A stretch of 64,000 bases of DNA. Source: Arion vulgaris (taxonomy: Eukaryota; Mollusca; Gastropoda; Stylommatophora; Arionidae). The first letter of the stretch is position 1; each line of letters begins with the position of its first letter. Position numbers and translations under genes: made by a program. The stretch spans positions 39,132,789-39,196,788 of the forward strand of contig CM036768.1 of NCBI GenBank assembly GCA_020796225.1, given 5' to 3'. A model generated the notes under the pieces. That model searched no databases. It worked only from the letters and a program-made list of their open reading frames with translations, and was not told where the DNA came from. Of the stretch, positions 36,033 through 46,730 are shown piece after piece.

Positions 36033-36840
36033 ACTAGAATAATAAAATAGTCACCAATTCATAAACTAATGATGGTTTTCAGAACAGAAGATATTTTGGT
36101 CTTGATTATGAGTCAGTCTTATGGTACTTGGATTAGAACAATACAGCAAAATACAAGACATTCATAACTTATAGGACAGCAAGCACTGGGGGTAAAGTTG
36201 GTATTTTACTAGCATGCTAAGCATCATCATTACAAAATTTTACACAACTCACCAATTTGTTTTTTCAAAAGATGAACAGCCTTACATTTGTCTCTATTAG
36301 CTGTCTCAAGCTCACACTTTTCTTTCATAATCACTGTTACTGTAAACATAAAAGACAGAAGCTTGTCTCATCTGTTAACTCCTTGTGGACACATTCCCAC
36401 AAAATATGGTAGTTGATTATAATCAAAACGATACAGTACCACATAGTGGAACATTTTAGGTAATCAAAATATAGAGTGTATATACATGTGACTCACAGGT
36501 AAGTCTACTAAGGGTTAAAGTGAATATTAAAGACAACATATTTTGTTCCCTCATTTGCTAAAGGGAGCTGAAAAAATTGTTTCGTTTTCATCTCTGTGCT
36601 ACTGTGAACATAAAGACAAAACATTCTCTTCTCATTTGCTAAAGTGGACATAAAAAAAGTTTCTTTTCTTTCTTTATCTATGTTTGGAACAATCAGGATA
36701 TTGTTCCAGTGATCCCAGATTTCAATGTAGATGAGATTGAGTTCCTAGTCCTATCAGAGACTAACAATAAAAAACGCAGATCCAGTGTTCAAGTTGAGCA
36801 TATAAAAGAAAACTTGCCTGTTAAATATTGATAAGAGTAG
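36033..36840. other. Right-block non-coding part (unit 3)
   Basis: Diverged copy of the right block lacking the 1.6-kb insertion. No gene is seen. Confidence 0.6.
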
Positions 36841-37995
36841 AGGAAAGTAGTGGGTAATATCATTACCAATAGACAGGGAAGGGACTAGGAGGATACATTG
36901 GTCACAGCAAATTTGGTATGTCTTAATACAGGACAGGCAACCAGGCTGGCTAAACGACCAGACAATTCAGTTGGGGCAGCAAAGAAATCAACACTAGTTT
37001 AAAAAGTGGCAAGATCAAGAAGGAATGGCTTCACAACTACTTAGTACCACTGGCAAAACCTAACACAAATCACTAACACATAACGGTTTTAGAATAATTG
37101 CAAAGCAGAACACAGAGGGCAAGCTTCTGGAAATGTTAATCGCATGAAGATCCGAGTGGGATTTGGAGGAACGTCGCATGTTTCTTTCCGCCCTCTGTGG
37201 ATACAGACAGAATAAAGAAACTTGGTGCAATGCATCAATCCTTGCATATGATGTCTTTGAAGATTTCCAGGCTGGTTTGGAGACGTGCGCTGTTGTACTT
37301 GATCTCGAGGATGCTTACAACAAAGTTCCAATCACGTACCTTATACATATGCTCACGATATAAAATCTGGATACATTGCTCATAAGAAGGATTACAAGAG
37401 CCCTGTTTGAGAGAAAAGTGGCACTCATGTGTGGTAATTGGTACTCTGTGCCGACAACAATTTGACCAGGTCTACCACAGTGGTCCTCACTATCTCCAAT
37501 ACTATTCAATACATTCACTATAATGATTATGTTATTCATATTTATAACAATATGAATCAATTATGATTAATTGATTATCTGGAAGGGGATGAACACTGTC
37601 ATGTGCAGATGACATCATGGTGTACAGACAGGGGAGAAACAGGGACGAAATTGCTAATAAACTACACGAAAAAATGGACAGCATCATGGCTTGGTGCAAC
37701 GGTCTCTGGTGCAACGATAAACCATACCAATGCTGTGATATGGTGAGAAAACTTCAGTATTATTTCACAAATAAAAAAGACAAAATGTGTTGGAGAAAAC
37801 CATTATTGAAGGATCCATTCCAGGAAAGAGAAGAAGAAGACAATGGAGAAGATAGTTTAAGGATGTAAATGATTATTTGAGCATGATGGCTACAGATGTG
37901 GGACTTCTAGCCTATGAGAGAGAGAGAGAAACTACACAAGACTGTTAAGGTGACAACTATCTGCTCATCAGAAAATAGCTTGTCTTGTACAGAAC
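36840..37995 (+). pseudogene. Non-LTR retrotransposon, unit 3 copy
   Basis: The endonuclease remnant (36840-36980) is joined by a deletion directly to the RT near 36990. The RT reads continuously for a stretch at 37163-37363 (AYDVFEDFQAGL, CAVVLDLEDAYNKVPITYL), confirming that units 1 and 2 carry an insertion at that point. CADDIM near 37605 and GRNRDEIANKL follow, then the basic C-terminus at 37825-37935. Its 3' leader beyond 38000 is split by another LINE. Confidence 0.8.
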
Positions 37996-38010
37996 TTTGT
38001 CACCTTAATA

Positions 38011-39080
38011 ATAATTCCTCTCGTACTGTTATACGTTACATAGGGCCTGCAAGTAATTTCTCCATACCGCTCTATCCTGGGCAACTCGCTCAATCTCCTC
38101 CATGGAACTGAGACCGATATTTCCTGCCTCTCTCAGTAAAGTTCGCTTCAGGGTCTCCTTAGGTCGACCTCTCTTTCTTGAACCCTTTGCATCCCACTTC
38201 AATGCCTGCTTTGATATTCTTTGATCATTTCTCCTCAAGGTGTGTCCAACATATCCCCATCTTCTCTTTCTTATAACAGTTGCCACTAGTGGTTGACCAG
38301 ACATTTCTCTGATTTCATCACTTCTCCTGAATTCGTTTCATTTTATATTCATTATTTTTCGAGACATCTATTTTCAAATGCATTCAACTTGCTTTCTATA
38401 TCTTTAGTCATTTTCCAACTCTCGCTGGCATATGTTAGGATTGATACAACATTTGAATTGAAAATTCGTAATTTAGTTTTAATACTATATAACTTGCAGT
38501 TCCAAATTTTATTTAGACTTTTAAAAGCTGATGTTGCTTTGCCAATTCGTATCATAATTTATTTTTAACATTTCCTGTGCAATCAAAATTGCTACCCAAA
38601 TAGGTGAACTGCTCTGTTATTTTTATCATTTTAGATTCCAGTGTGATATCTGCATTACTTGCCATAGGTGTCTTCATTATATTTGTTTTTCATAGCTTAT
38701 CTGCAGTCCAACTTTTGATGCTATAGATGACAAGTTGTCTATTTTTCTTTCCATATCTTGGTTGTTTCTACTTAACAAGGCAATATCATCTGCAAAATCC
38801 AAATCTTCTAGTTGACTATTTTCTACCCAATCGATTCCAGTTTTGCCCCTGCAACATTTTCGCATCACCCAGTCAATGGCCACTCCAAACAATAGCGGAG
38901 ATAGAATACAGCCTTGTTTTACTCCGGTTTCAACCATAAACCAGTCGCTATGTCAACCATCAGTGCGAACTGCACACTGTGAACCATCATAGAGGCTCTT
39001 TATAGTGTTTATTATTTTGTCTGGTATTCCATAGCATCTCAGAATATTTCACAGAGAGATTCTGTGTAGACTATCAAAGG
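38011..39080 (-). mobile_element. 5'-truncated LINE insertion with 10-bp target duplication
   Basis: CACCTTAATA (38001-38010) and CACTTTAATA (39081-39090) flank the insert; unit 1 has one copy of the site at about 1803-1812. On the minus strand: an AFDSL box at the 5' break, VETGVKQGCILSPLLFGVAI and LEDLDFADDIALLS (38937-38677), ILTYASESWKMT (38555-38352), then the tail GYVGHTLRRNDQ and RKRGRPKETLKRTLLREAG (38304-38029). The 3' end carries a short ATT-rich tail. Several frames are needed, so it is inactive, but the clear duplication makes it one of the younger insertions. Confidence 0.88.
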
Positions 39081-39885
39081 CACTTTAATAGTCTTTTAGA
39101 ATTTCTCTTTCTCATAGGTCAGATGTCCTGCCTCTACACCGGTCATGTTTAAACCATCAGTTACATTCTGACTCCATCTTCACCGTGGTCTTCCTCTTCT
39201 TCTTTTTGCTGGGATGCCTCCTTCCATGATGGTCTTCTCCAGTCTTTTGTGTCTCTGTTATGTTCAAAATACTTTAATTTTCTCATTCTTATTTGTCTCA
39301 TCAATCAGTTTTCTTTGATTTTGAGTTATTTCTTCTCTATTAGTTCTATTCTCTATCCATGATATAAGAAAGAGAAAAATAGAACTATCCAGAAAGATCT
39401 GTTTAAGACAAGCTATTTGAAGATGAAAGTATCTTACACTAAAACTGAATAACAATGGTGATGTATAAAATAAAATAGCAAATGACGGATAAAGGAAAAT
39501 ATAAAGTATGTAACAGTTCTATATATAATAACAGAAGTCAAATGTCTCAACTAAAAGATCTTTATCAAGTATGAAACATGCACAAAAACAGTATAGACAT
39601 TTGATGGATCCAAGGAGGAAGACAGAAAAGTTGGGAAGTGCTCCTTTATATATATGCTTCAGGCACCTAATTGATGTTTCCTCTACATGCACTTACATTC
39701 AGCAGCTAGTTCCTCTGTTTTTTTTTTCAATATTTGGTTATCAGACTGTAAAGTTTCTAAAAAAAAAGCATGCACTAGTTAGACAATCTACTATTACAGC
39801 AGAACTATTTTATTAAGTTATACATTCTAAATGTGATATAAATATGTTTGTAAACAAGATTTGAAGGTTCTTGACATAAACACAT

Positions 39886-40005
39886 TCATATGAGAGACAG
39901 TAAACACATTCATATGAGAGACAGTAAATACATTCATATGAGAGACAGTAAACACATTCATATGAGAGACAGTAAACACATTCATATGAGATACAATCAC
40001 CAAAG
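39886..40005. repeat. 24-bp tandem repeat, 5 copies
   Basis: TAAACACATTCATATGAGAG plus ACAG is repeated five times with few changes. Units 1 to 3 have a single copy at the same position (for example around 2583-2610), so the array arose in this unit only. Because 24 is divisible by three, it opens frames on the minus strand that are not genes. Confidence 0.92.
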
Positions 40006-40454
40006 ACAGTTGCACTTGGAGAAAGAAGTTGCAGAGTGAACTGTTGCATTTTGAGCAATTGTATCAACAAACAAGCAGTGGAAAAGAGGCTGTACATCAT
40101 GATGAAATCTCATCTTGCCTCTTCATTTAGGTGGGAGGATTGTGACAGAGACTGTTACACCCTCATTGAACTTCACAGTCACCAACAGAGCTGCAAAATA
40201 CCTATCCAGCATCACAGTTGTATGGTCCATCAAGACTAACAGAGGCCTACTACTACCAGTAGAAAGCTATGATTATAAATACTATTTTTACAATTTCTAA
40301 CGAGAAACTACAAGATCATTACTGTGAAGCATGTCAAGGGCCTATGCCTGTCCACTAGGAAAAAATCAACCGTTTGATCTTCAGCATGCTTTTGATCTCA
40401 GAGAATCATAACTAAGTTATCTTTAGAATAATAAGAATAATTTATAGGCCCTAC

Positions 40455-40980
40455 TGCTCAGATTGTTACATTGTACATTTCACTACATTGAATGTTCACG
40501 GAAACGAATGTCTCTTCACAACCCATTTACTAAAGTTAAAACAATCTTCAGAAACATAAAGTACATATATGTAGGTACATTACTATCTCCATTTAACAAA
40601 GATTTGAAAGAGGGAAAGCAGTGTATTATTGTGTTCAAGTTGTGACTTTTTTTGTAAACGTTAATGATTCTGATGATGTTTACAGTGTAATCTTGAGTAC
40701 TGTTAGATCAAATTATAACTTGTGATAGTAATGAAGAAGATTTAATTGATGATAATAATGACATTTGATTGTTTATGAAATGCGGTATCGATAGTTGTAA
40801 GTCTAATGTAATAATTGCATCTAAAGAATGGGCTCTCCCCATTCGATTTATTGACGTGTTCGCACTAAAAAGTAAATATTATAAAAACTACTCCACCTAG
40901 TTAGATGAAACTTATAGAATATGTTCGCACATGGATTATCTTTATTTAACTGCTACTACTGGAGACAAATAAATAAGTTT
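40455..40980 (+). pseudogene. Internal fragment related to TTAA element 2
   Basis: 40494-40680 matches the interior of the element at 35722-36032 (GTTCACGGAAACGAATG, then NPFTKVKTIFRN and LLSPFNKDLKEGKQC in translation). It continues into AT-rich sequence with an acidic DLIDDNND string. This may be a larger, autonomous-type relative in decay, but I recognise no catalytic motif. Confidence 0.45.
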
Positions 40981-41270
40981 TAGGAAAACTAGGCATGAAG
41001 AAACAATTATTAAGAGAAATAAAATTCAGACAAGTAAAGTATTTTGGGCACATAAAAGACATGACACCATGATAAAACATTTACTAGAGGGAAAGTTGAG
41101 GGGGGAAGAGCAAGAGATAAGTGGGAGGGAAACTTTAAGAAATGGCAGGTTACAGTCTGGCAGTATGCAACGCCAAGGCGAAAGACAGAGGATGCTGGAG
41201 ATTCATTGCAGCCAACCTTCGATGTGGAGACGGCACCTGATGATGATGATGACTGGAAACATCTATGAAT
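40980..41270 (+). pseudogene. LINE 3' end with (GAT)n tail
   Basis: Plus-strand reading gives EIKFRQVKYFGHIKRHDTM and LLEGKLRGGRARDKWE, a typical LINE C-terminus, ending in TGATGATGATGATG at about 41238-41252. A different family from 3640-3921, though with the same kind of tail. Confidence 0.65.
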
Positions 41271-41311
41271 ATTAAGATGTAATACAAACCCGAGAACAAA
41301 AATATTTGTTA

Positions 41312-41563
41312 TGATTTTTTGTATTTTGCAAATACTCATGCTACAATAATCTAATTTTCTCAAAGGTATATCACCTGATGTAAAATATTATTATATTAAT
41401 GTATTCCACATCCAATTAGCAACAACCTGATATATAATATGCCATACTTTAGAGAAACAGTACTAGAGTTATAAAGGTTTAAACTAATTGACATTGAATG
41501 TTAAATTTGAATCGCAAAATAAATGCATCCGGAGGTCATAATAATACAAAGCGAAAGGGTTAA
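41312..41563. mobile_element. TTAA element 3, right part
   Basis: About 250 bp matching 45506-45757 and ending GCGAAAGGGTTAA (TTAA at 41560-41563). The left terminus is not recognisable, so this copy is truncated or its left end is diverged. Confidence 0.7.
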
Positions 41564-41769
41564 TGATTAACAAATGGGATTCCGGAAGAATAGAAGCTGT
41601 ACCTATGAAATATTCACCCTCAACATTAGATGAAAGGACTGTCGAATCCGACAAACACCTACATGTTGCATTCATGGATCAGATAAAATCGTTTGACCTC
41701 TTAGATAGGAGCTTGTCTTCTTCATTTATTCTTATCGTTTCTGTAATCCTGTATTACCTCACAGTGTCG

Positions 41770-42240
41770 GGATAAGAAAAGATTAATAGAACGTGCTTTT
41801 GTGTGCACTTCATAAACAGTGTTTTTCAAATCCTCTGTTATTTCTGAGATCTACCTTTGGTGTTAAATGCTCTTTACTTTGTATCCACTGTATCGGATTA
41901 ACATTGATCGTTGAGGCGCACTAAGTCTGTTGGTAATCTGCCAATGTGGGGCGAACCATTTAATTTGATGTTTCCCTCCCATTGATGTTTTGTTATTTCT
42001 CTTGCTCGTCATCCTTCAACTTTCTCCTTTAAGAGGGTTTTGATCAATGTCTTCTGTCAACTTCATGTGTCTGAAATAGTTTATTTCTTTGCATTTTTAT
42101 TTCATGTAGTAATTCTTTCTTCACTATTAGTTTATCTAGAACTTTTTTATTTGCCTGTTTTTCTTTCTATGAAATAAAACGTTCTCTTCTGTATATCCAC
42201 ATCTCATAGGCATTAGTTCTTTCTTCCAAAGGCATGTTTA
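41770..42240 (-). pseudogene. LINE C-terminal fragment
   Basis: Minus-strand pieces read NAYEMWIYRRERFIS, LIVKKELLHEIKMQRNK and, near 41900-41780, KCTQKHVLLIFSYPDTV. The last is similar to MMHKQRPVLEISFYPDAV at 63345-63165, placing both in one family. Frames shift repeatedly. Confidence 0.6.
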
Positions 42241-42974
42241 ACTAATGCAAGATAATCAGTGTTCCAAGTGTTCTTACAACAAAATTATATACATTTAGAA
42301 TGTTAGATAGTCTACAGAACGACAGCAAAATAATGAGCTCATACAGTAAGACAAAGAGCATTTGGAGTAAACTAATAACTTTCTAACTGTGAAGTAGACT
42401 AACAAAATCTAAATAATTAAAAACAGTATGCAATGGTATGCAGAATGCTAGAAACTTGAATATCCCAAATGGCAATGTATGGGTGCAAAACATGGACATT
42501 TAACATGTTAGGGGAAAACATATCATAGAAACTGCAAGTGTTCTATTTGTGAAACACATGACTGTGAAACTGCAAGCTTTCTATTTTTGATGCAATTGAT
42601 AGTAGAAGTGTGAAATATTTCATGACTATGATGAATGATTTCTCTGTTTAAAATATGAGTGATCTATCTGTGACACATTTTTCAAAATGTAAAACTGTTA
42701 GTGCTTTACCATATGAAACTATGATTATTTTATCTTGCAATAGTAAGATTACTCTGAGAAGCAATCTGTGTTTTGTGACATTAATTTTGTAACTGTGAAG
42801 GTAAGAATATTGTAAATATTAAACAAAGAAAATTTCTGGTTGGTATATATCTACTCACTTTCAGTGGCAAGCTGTTCTCTTAAATACCTCATGCTTGGAA
42901 GAACTGTCTTTGGTGTATCTGCAGAATAATCTTTTAGACATTACATTTGCATTATTCATTGGTTATTATCTAGA

Positions 42975-43235
42975 TTGAAAAGATGAAAATCGTGGCATAT
43001 CTTTTTTACAGATCTTAGCCATCAACCACAGTAAACGAGTAGCTGATTTTTTAGGCGCCAGTTATACGTTCAGTAGTTTGCCATTGCTTTCTAAATGGTG
43101 AAATATATTTTCATGATTTGGAAAAACCCATTGGAATGAATTTGATTCCAAACTGCCGCCTTGAGTTGAACCAGGTATGCTTGGGTTGTGATCAAATTCA
43201 CTACCGCTTAAGCTACAGATGCCCACACTGTCTAG
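42975..43235 (-). mobile_element. tRNA-derived SINE, family B, copy 1
   Basis: On the minus strand the head reads GGCATCTGTAGCTTAAGCGG, with box A at 43215-43204 and box B (GGTTCAACTC) at 43172-43163, spaced as in a tRNA. The body contains GCAAACTACTGAACGTATAA and ends in ACTGTGGTTGATGG and GATATGCCACGATTTT. Three other copies in the window share head, body and tail. Confidence 0.82.
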
Positions 43236-43319
43236 ATTACATAATTACTATTGTTATACAAAGCTAATACTTTATATGCGCATTGGTGCTTTACAAACTA
43301 CAAATCTTTAGAAAATAAT

Positions 43320-43600
43320 TGTTTTATTTGTTGTTTAAATATGATTCTAGCACCTCATACATCCATTTTTTCCTTGGTATTCCTCTTGTGTTTTGACTCA
43401 GTGTTCTGCTATAAAAAGCATTATAGACAATGCTGTCTAGTTGCAATCTTTCTAAGCAGTCAAACCATTTCATTCTCTGTTTTTTTTCAATGTAATTCAA
43501 TCCCTGCCTTGTTCCTATATTCTTTCTGATGATGGTAGTTGTGACTCTTGTCTCTTCTTGTGTTGTTGGTGACCTTTTGACAACATCACATTTCACATTT
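43320..43600 (-). pseudogene. LINE C-terminal fragment
   Basis: The 90-residue minus frame reads LNYIEKKQRMKWFDCLERLQ, resembling the IEKKQLKWFGH segment that follows the RT in several LINEs, and then PRKKWMYEVLESYL. A related, separate fragment lies at 44240-44720. Confidence 0.6.
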
Positions 43601-44239
43601 AGTTATTTTCTGTGCTGTATTCCTTGTCCATTCTTAGCTTTGGTAACATAAAGTAGGAATGAAAATGTCTGACATTAATTACCAATGTTGTTTTGTCTCG
43701 AGTAATAAGTAAGACACTTTGGTCAAACTTCTCAGAAGTCTTATTACTTCTACATTATAAAAGCAATATATAATTGAGTGGTAATTTTGTCAATACTATA
43801 GGTGATCAGGACTTCTTGTTCAGAAATGTGGGTTTTTAGTTGTTCTGTAAGTGTTCTATTTGTAAAACACATGACAGTGAAACTACAAGCTTTTGTTTTT
43901 GATGCAATTAATATTATAGGTGTGAAACTGTGAGTGTTTTACCATATGAAACTATGATTGTTTTATCTTGCAATAGTAATAAAAGCAATATATAATTGAG
44001 TGGTAATTTTGACAAAACTATAGGTGATCAGGACTTCTTGTTCAGAAATTTTGACTTTTAGTTGTTCATCTCCATCATCGTGTCTGAGAGCTCAAGATGA
44101 CTGTAATAGGATATCTAGAGTTCAGCTTATAATTTCAATAATGGTCTTCAGATCAGTCATGCTGCTCATCCCAGTGACATACTATTAATCTTTTGCAATA
44201 AAGTTTTACAGAAAAAATGCTTACCAATTTCGTTCTTCT

Positions 44240-44720
44240 TTTTTCTACTTATGTTATATCTTTCAGTGCTAGAGTATGTGAAGACTTCTGCCAAGTGCCA
44301 TCATATGAACCTTAAATAAGGTGGTTACTACCGCCTCTGATATTTCTCTAATCCATCAAATATGTATGGGCAGTTTTTGACCTTAAAACCACTGTATCTA
44401 AATGGTAGTACTTATTGTGGGGTACCGTTGAGCGATAATTGTGTTACGTAACCAAACCATTTTGTTTTCTGTTTCTTAATATGATCAAGCACTGGTGCTG
44501 TTTCTATCATGCTTCTAATAATCTTGTTTTTTATTTTATCTCTCCTTGTTACTCCAACTATTTTCCACAGACATTTCATCTAGGTTGTAATTTTCTTTTT
44601 GATTTTGCTGTTAGTTTCCATTTTTCAAACTGGCAGCACACATTTGGGATGATTATTTTGTATGAGGCACATTTTCCATGTAAAAATACCTGTCTACAAT
44701 TGAATCTCTCTCTTTAACAG
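44240..44720 (-). pseudogene. LINE C-terminal fragment
   Basis: Minus-strand reading in more than one frame gives KCLWKIVGVTRRDKIKNKII and LDHIKKQKTKWFGYVTQLS, typical of the post-RT region (VTRRDKIRN, KWFGH) of LINE polyproteins. Stops and slips are present. Confidence 0.65.
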
Positions 44721-44936
44721 ATGTAGCATATAAAATTTGTATCTAGCGACTACATATTCAATAATTGCTATCTTAAATAATAAAAACTCAGGGGTGAATT
44801 TTTCTGATAGAGATCAGTTCAGTTCTCCTGAATGATATCCTCTCACACTGAATAGACGCATGCATGCTAAGTTATGCAATGCAGCAGTCATCTCATTGTT
44901 TCCAGGCTCAAGTGGTCTTTGTTGGAACATCTCTCT

Positions 44937-44961
44937 CCCTTTCTCTCTCTCTCTCTCTCTG
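44937..44961. repeat. (CT)n microsatellite
   Basis: A run of alternating CT of about 25 bp within a C/T-rich patch. The surrounding 44720-45480 shows no recognisable gene; small frames overlapping the run are compositional. Confidence 0.9.
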
Positions 44962-45484
44962 TTCTGCAGATAACACATGTGTGATTGTACTTCTATTGCA
45001 ATCAGGTGCTTCAATGTCTCTGATTCTGTTTCGACACATGTGGATCAAAAGGCATTAGAGATGTCTACTCTGTCCATACTTTTATAACTTTTAAATGATG
45101 CAAATTCAGTCAGTTTTTCTGTCCTTTCATTTCCTTCCCCCTCCACCCTTCCCCGCGCAATCATGTCCAGACATATAAATGGAGATAGTGTCTTGAGACA
45201 CCACTGCTAACTGCTGTCTATCATTCAGTGCGAGCCTTGCCCTGGTATAATACACTGTGCGAGTCACTTTCACAAACACACACATACAAACAGAAACAAG
45301 TATAAACATGCATATGCTAAATGCTAACACCTTTTTGGGTTAAAAAAGCAAGTCTAGGACAAAAAATATTTATGTTACCTATCTGTGCTGAAGCTATGGC
45401 TTTCTCCATTTTGATTTTGATTTTAGTATGTTTCTTGGAGGGATGTTTTCTGAAATATATATGCAATAAGCATGCAAAACAAAC

Positions 45485-45757
45485 TTAACTCTTTCCACGA
45501 TTTTTATGATTTTTTGTTTTTCAAAATAGTCATGCTACAATAATCTAATTTTCTCAAACATATATCACCTGGTGTAAAATATTATTATATTAATGTATTC
45601 CACATCCAATTAGCAACAATTTAATATATAATATGTCATACTTTAGAGAAACAGTACTAGAGTAATAAAGGTTTAAACCAGTTGACATTGAATGTTAAAT
45701 TTGAATCGCAAAATAAATGTGTCCAGAGGTCAAAATAATACAGAGCGAAAGGGTTAA
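45485..45757. mobile_element. TTAA element 4, complete MITE-like copy
   Basis: It begins TTAACTCTTTC and ends GAAAGGGTTAA, so the termini are inverted (TTAACYCTTTC) and flanked by TTAA, 273 bp in all. The right 250 bp match 41312-41563, and the terminal 40 bp also match 35990-36032. No coding capacity. This is the clearest whole member of the family. Confidence 0.82.
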
Positions 45758-46430
45758 ATCACTCTTTGTGATACGTTTGGCCTGAGCCAAGATAGACTAT
45801 ATGTTGCACCCAGGTTTTTAGGCTACTACATATGTATGGTACCATACACGTATAGGGCAGGGCATCCAAAGTTTTGGCCTATGGGAAATGTTTTGAGTCT
45901 GTCTCGCTGACAGTCAGTCCCTCAGAATTTCCCTTTCTTCGTGTGTTCATTGCTTGTTAACGATCATTTTTCACCATATGTTTGGGCTTTATAATCTTCG
46001 CCTAAAAGTTTGTCTGCACTTTGCATTCTTTCTGACAATGTGAGGTTGTTCCAGATTAGGAACATTCTCAGCCATTTGTGATACATGGGCTTGTCACATG
46101 TACGATCAATTTCGGCTGTTTAATTGGACTTTGTAGCTAAGCCAAAGGGCGTCATCCTAATTGTGTGGGATAATAGTGACCGAAAAATGTCGACCTTCGC
46201 CAATGTTTGGGCTTGTATGATACGACAAACTTTTCCATTATCGGCCTTGCTTTTCTATTCACATTGAGGTTGCTCCTTATTATTAAAATTGTCAGCCACT
46301 TCGAGATGCCTATCAGCACTTGGCAATTTGCAAGTTTACGCTTTATTTTCCTTTACAACAGGAACCACTGGACTGGAGATAATCGCAAATAAACAGGAGG
46401 GATCATGTGTCATTAGGCGCTAGAAACGCA
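45758..46430. other. No gene; imperfect direct repeat
   Basis: 45975-46090 and 46195-46330 look like diverged copies of one another (TGTTTGGGCTT, ACAATGTGAGGTTGTTCC against ACATTGAGGTTGCTCC, CAGCCAC/ATTT). No protein is recognised. Confidence 0.45.
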
Positions 46431-46504
46431 ACTTTAGGTTTTTTCGCTCGTCAACATCACCCATCCCGGTCTTTCCATGGGAATGCAGTTTTTATCAGGC
46501 ACTA

Positions 46505-46718
46505 GAGCCCGCCTGCCCAGTGTGTTTGTAGCACGTTGGACGTCGGGTGACAAGCCCCCTGTGAGTGCGGTTCAATTCAGCGGGCAGGCAGAAAAGCCAC
46601 AGGTTCTCCAGATTGATGGTGTTCGTGGCACCGAACCAAAGGGTTACGATGTCCATGGCACTGCGCCGAAAAGCTGAAAGCTCAATTGCTTCTGGATTGG
46701 GAAAAAAAAAAAAAAAAA
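46505..46718 (+). mobile_element. tRNA-derived SINE, family A, with poly(A) and 11-bp target duplication
   Basis: ATCAGGCACTA at 46494-46504 is repeated exactly at 46719-46729 around the element. The head has box A TAGCACGTTGG (46529-46539) and box B GGTTCAATTCA (46569-46579). GCCCGC near the start can pair with GCGGGC after box B, like an acceptor stem. The body (GTGTTCGTGGCACCGAACC, then GATGTCCATGGCAC) is shared with 58208-58408. It ends in 18 A residues. It is probably transcribed by RNA polymerase III and mobilised by a LINE partner. Confidence 0.95.
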
Positions 46719-46730
46719 ATCAGGCACTAC

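Larger units (their letters stand above)
31962..37766. repeat. Composite macro-repeat, unit 3 (diverged)
   Basis: It aligns along its length with units 1 and 2 but with frequent substitutions and indels. Relative to unit 1 it lacks the inverted LINE-tail region (replaced by 32054-32560), the segment equivalent to about 4400-6230, the satellite array beyond one monomer, the 1.6-kb insertion of the right block and much of the LINE endonuclease-RT linker. It has two extra TTAA-flanked insertions and retains LINE sequence that units 1 and 2 replaced. Confidence 0.85.
37767..40430. repeat. Composite macro-repeat, unit 4 (partial)
   Basis: The left block resumes at the same point as the other units. 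After a LINE insertion (38011-39080) it continues to about 40260 (matching unit 1 at about 1811-2900). It then jumps to sequence matching about 5660-5790 of unit 1 and ends near 40430. No satellite or right block follows. Confidence 0.75.
42500..44075. repeat. Diverged direct repeats in AT-rich sequence
   Basis: 42525-42755 and 43845-43980 share phrases (AAGTGTTCTATTTGT, GTGAAACTRCAAGC, ACCATATGAAACTATGATT, TTATCTTGCAATAGTAA). In addition, about 95 bp at 43757-43850 (AAAAGCAATATATAATTGAG onward) recur at 43979-44070. The two levels suggest local duplication. No protein is seen. Confidence 0.65.
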
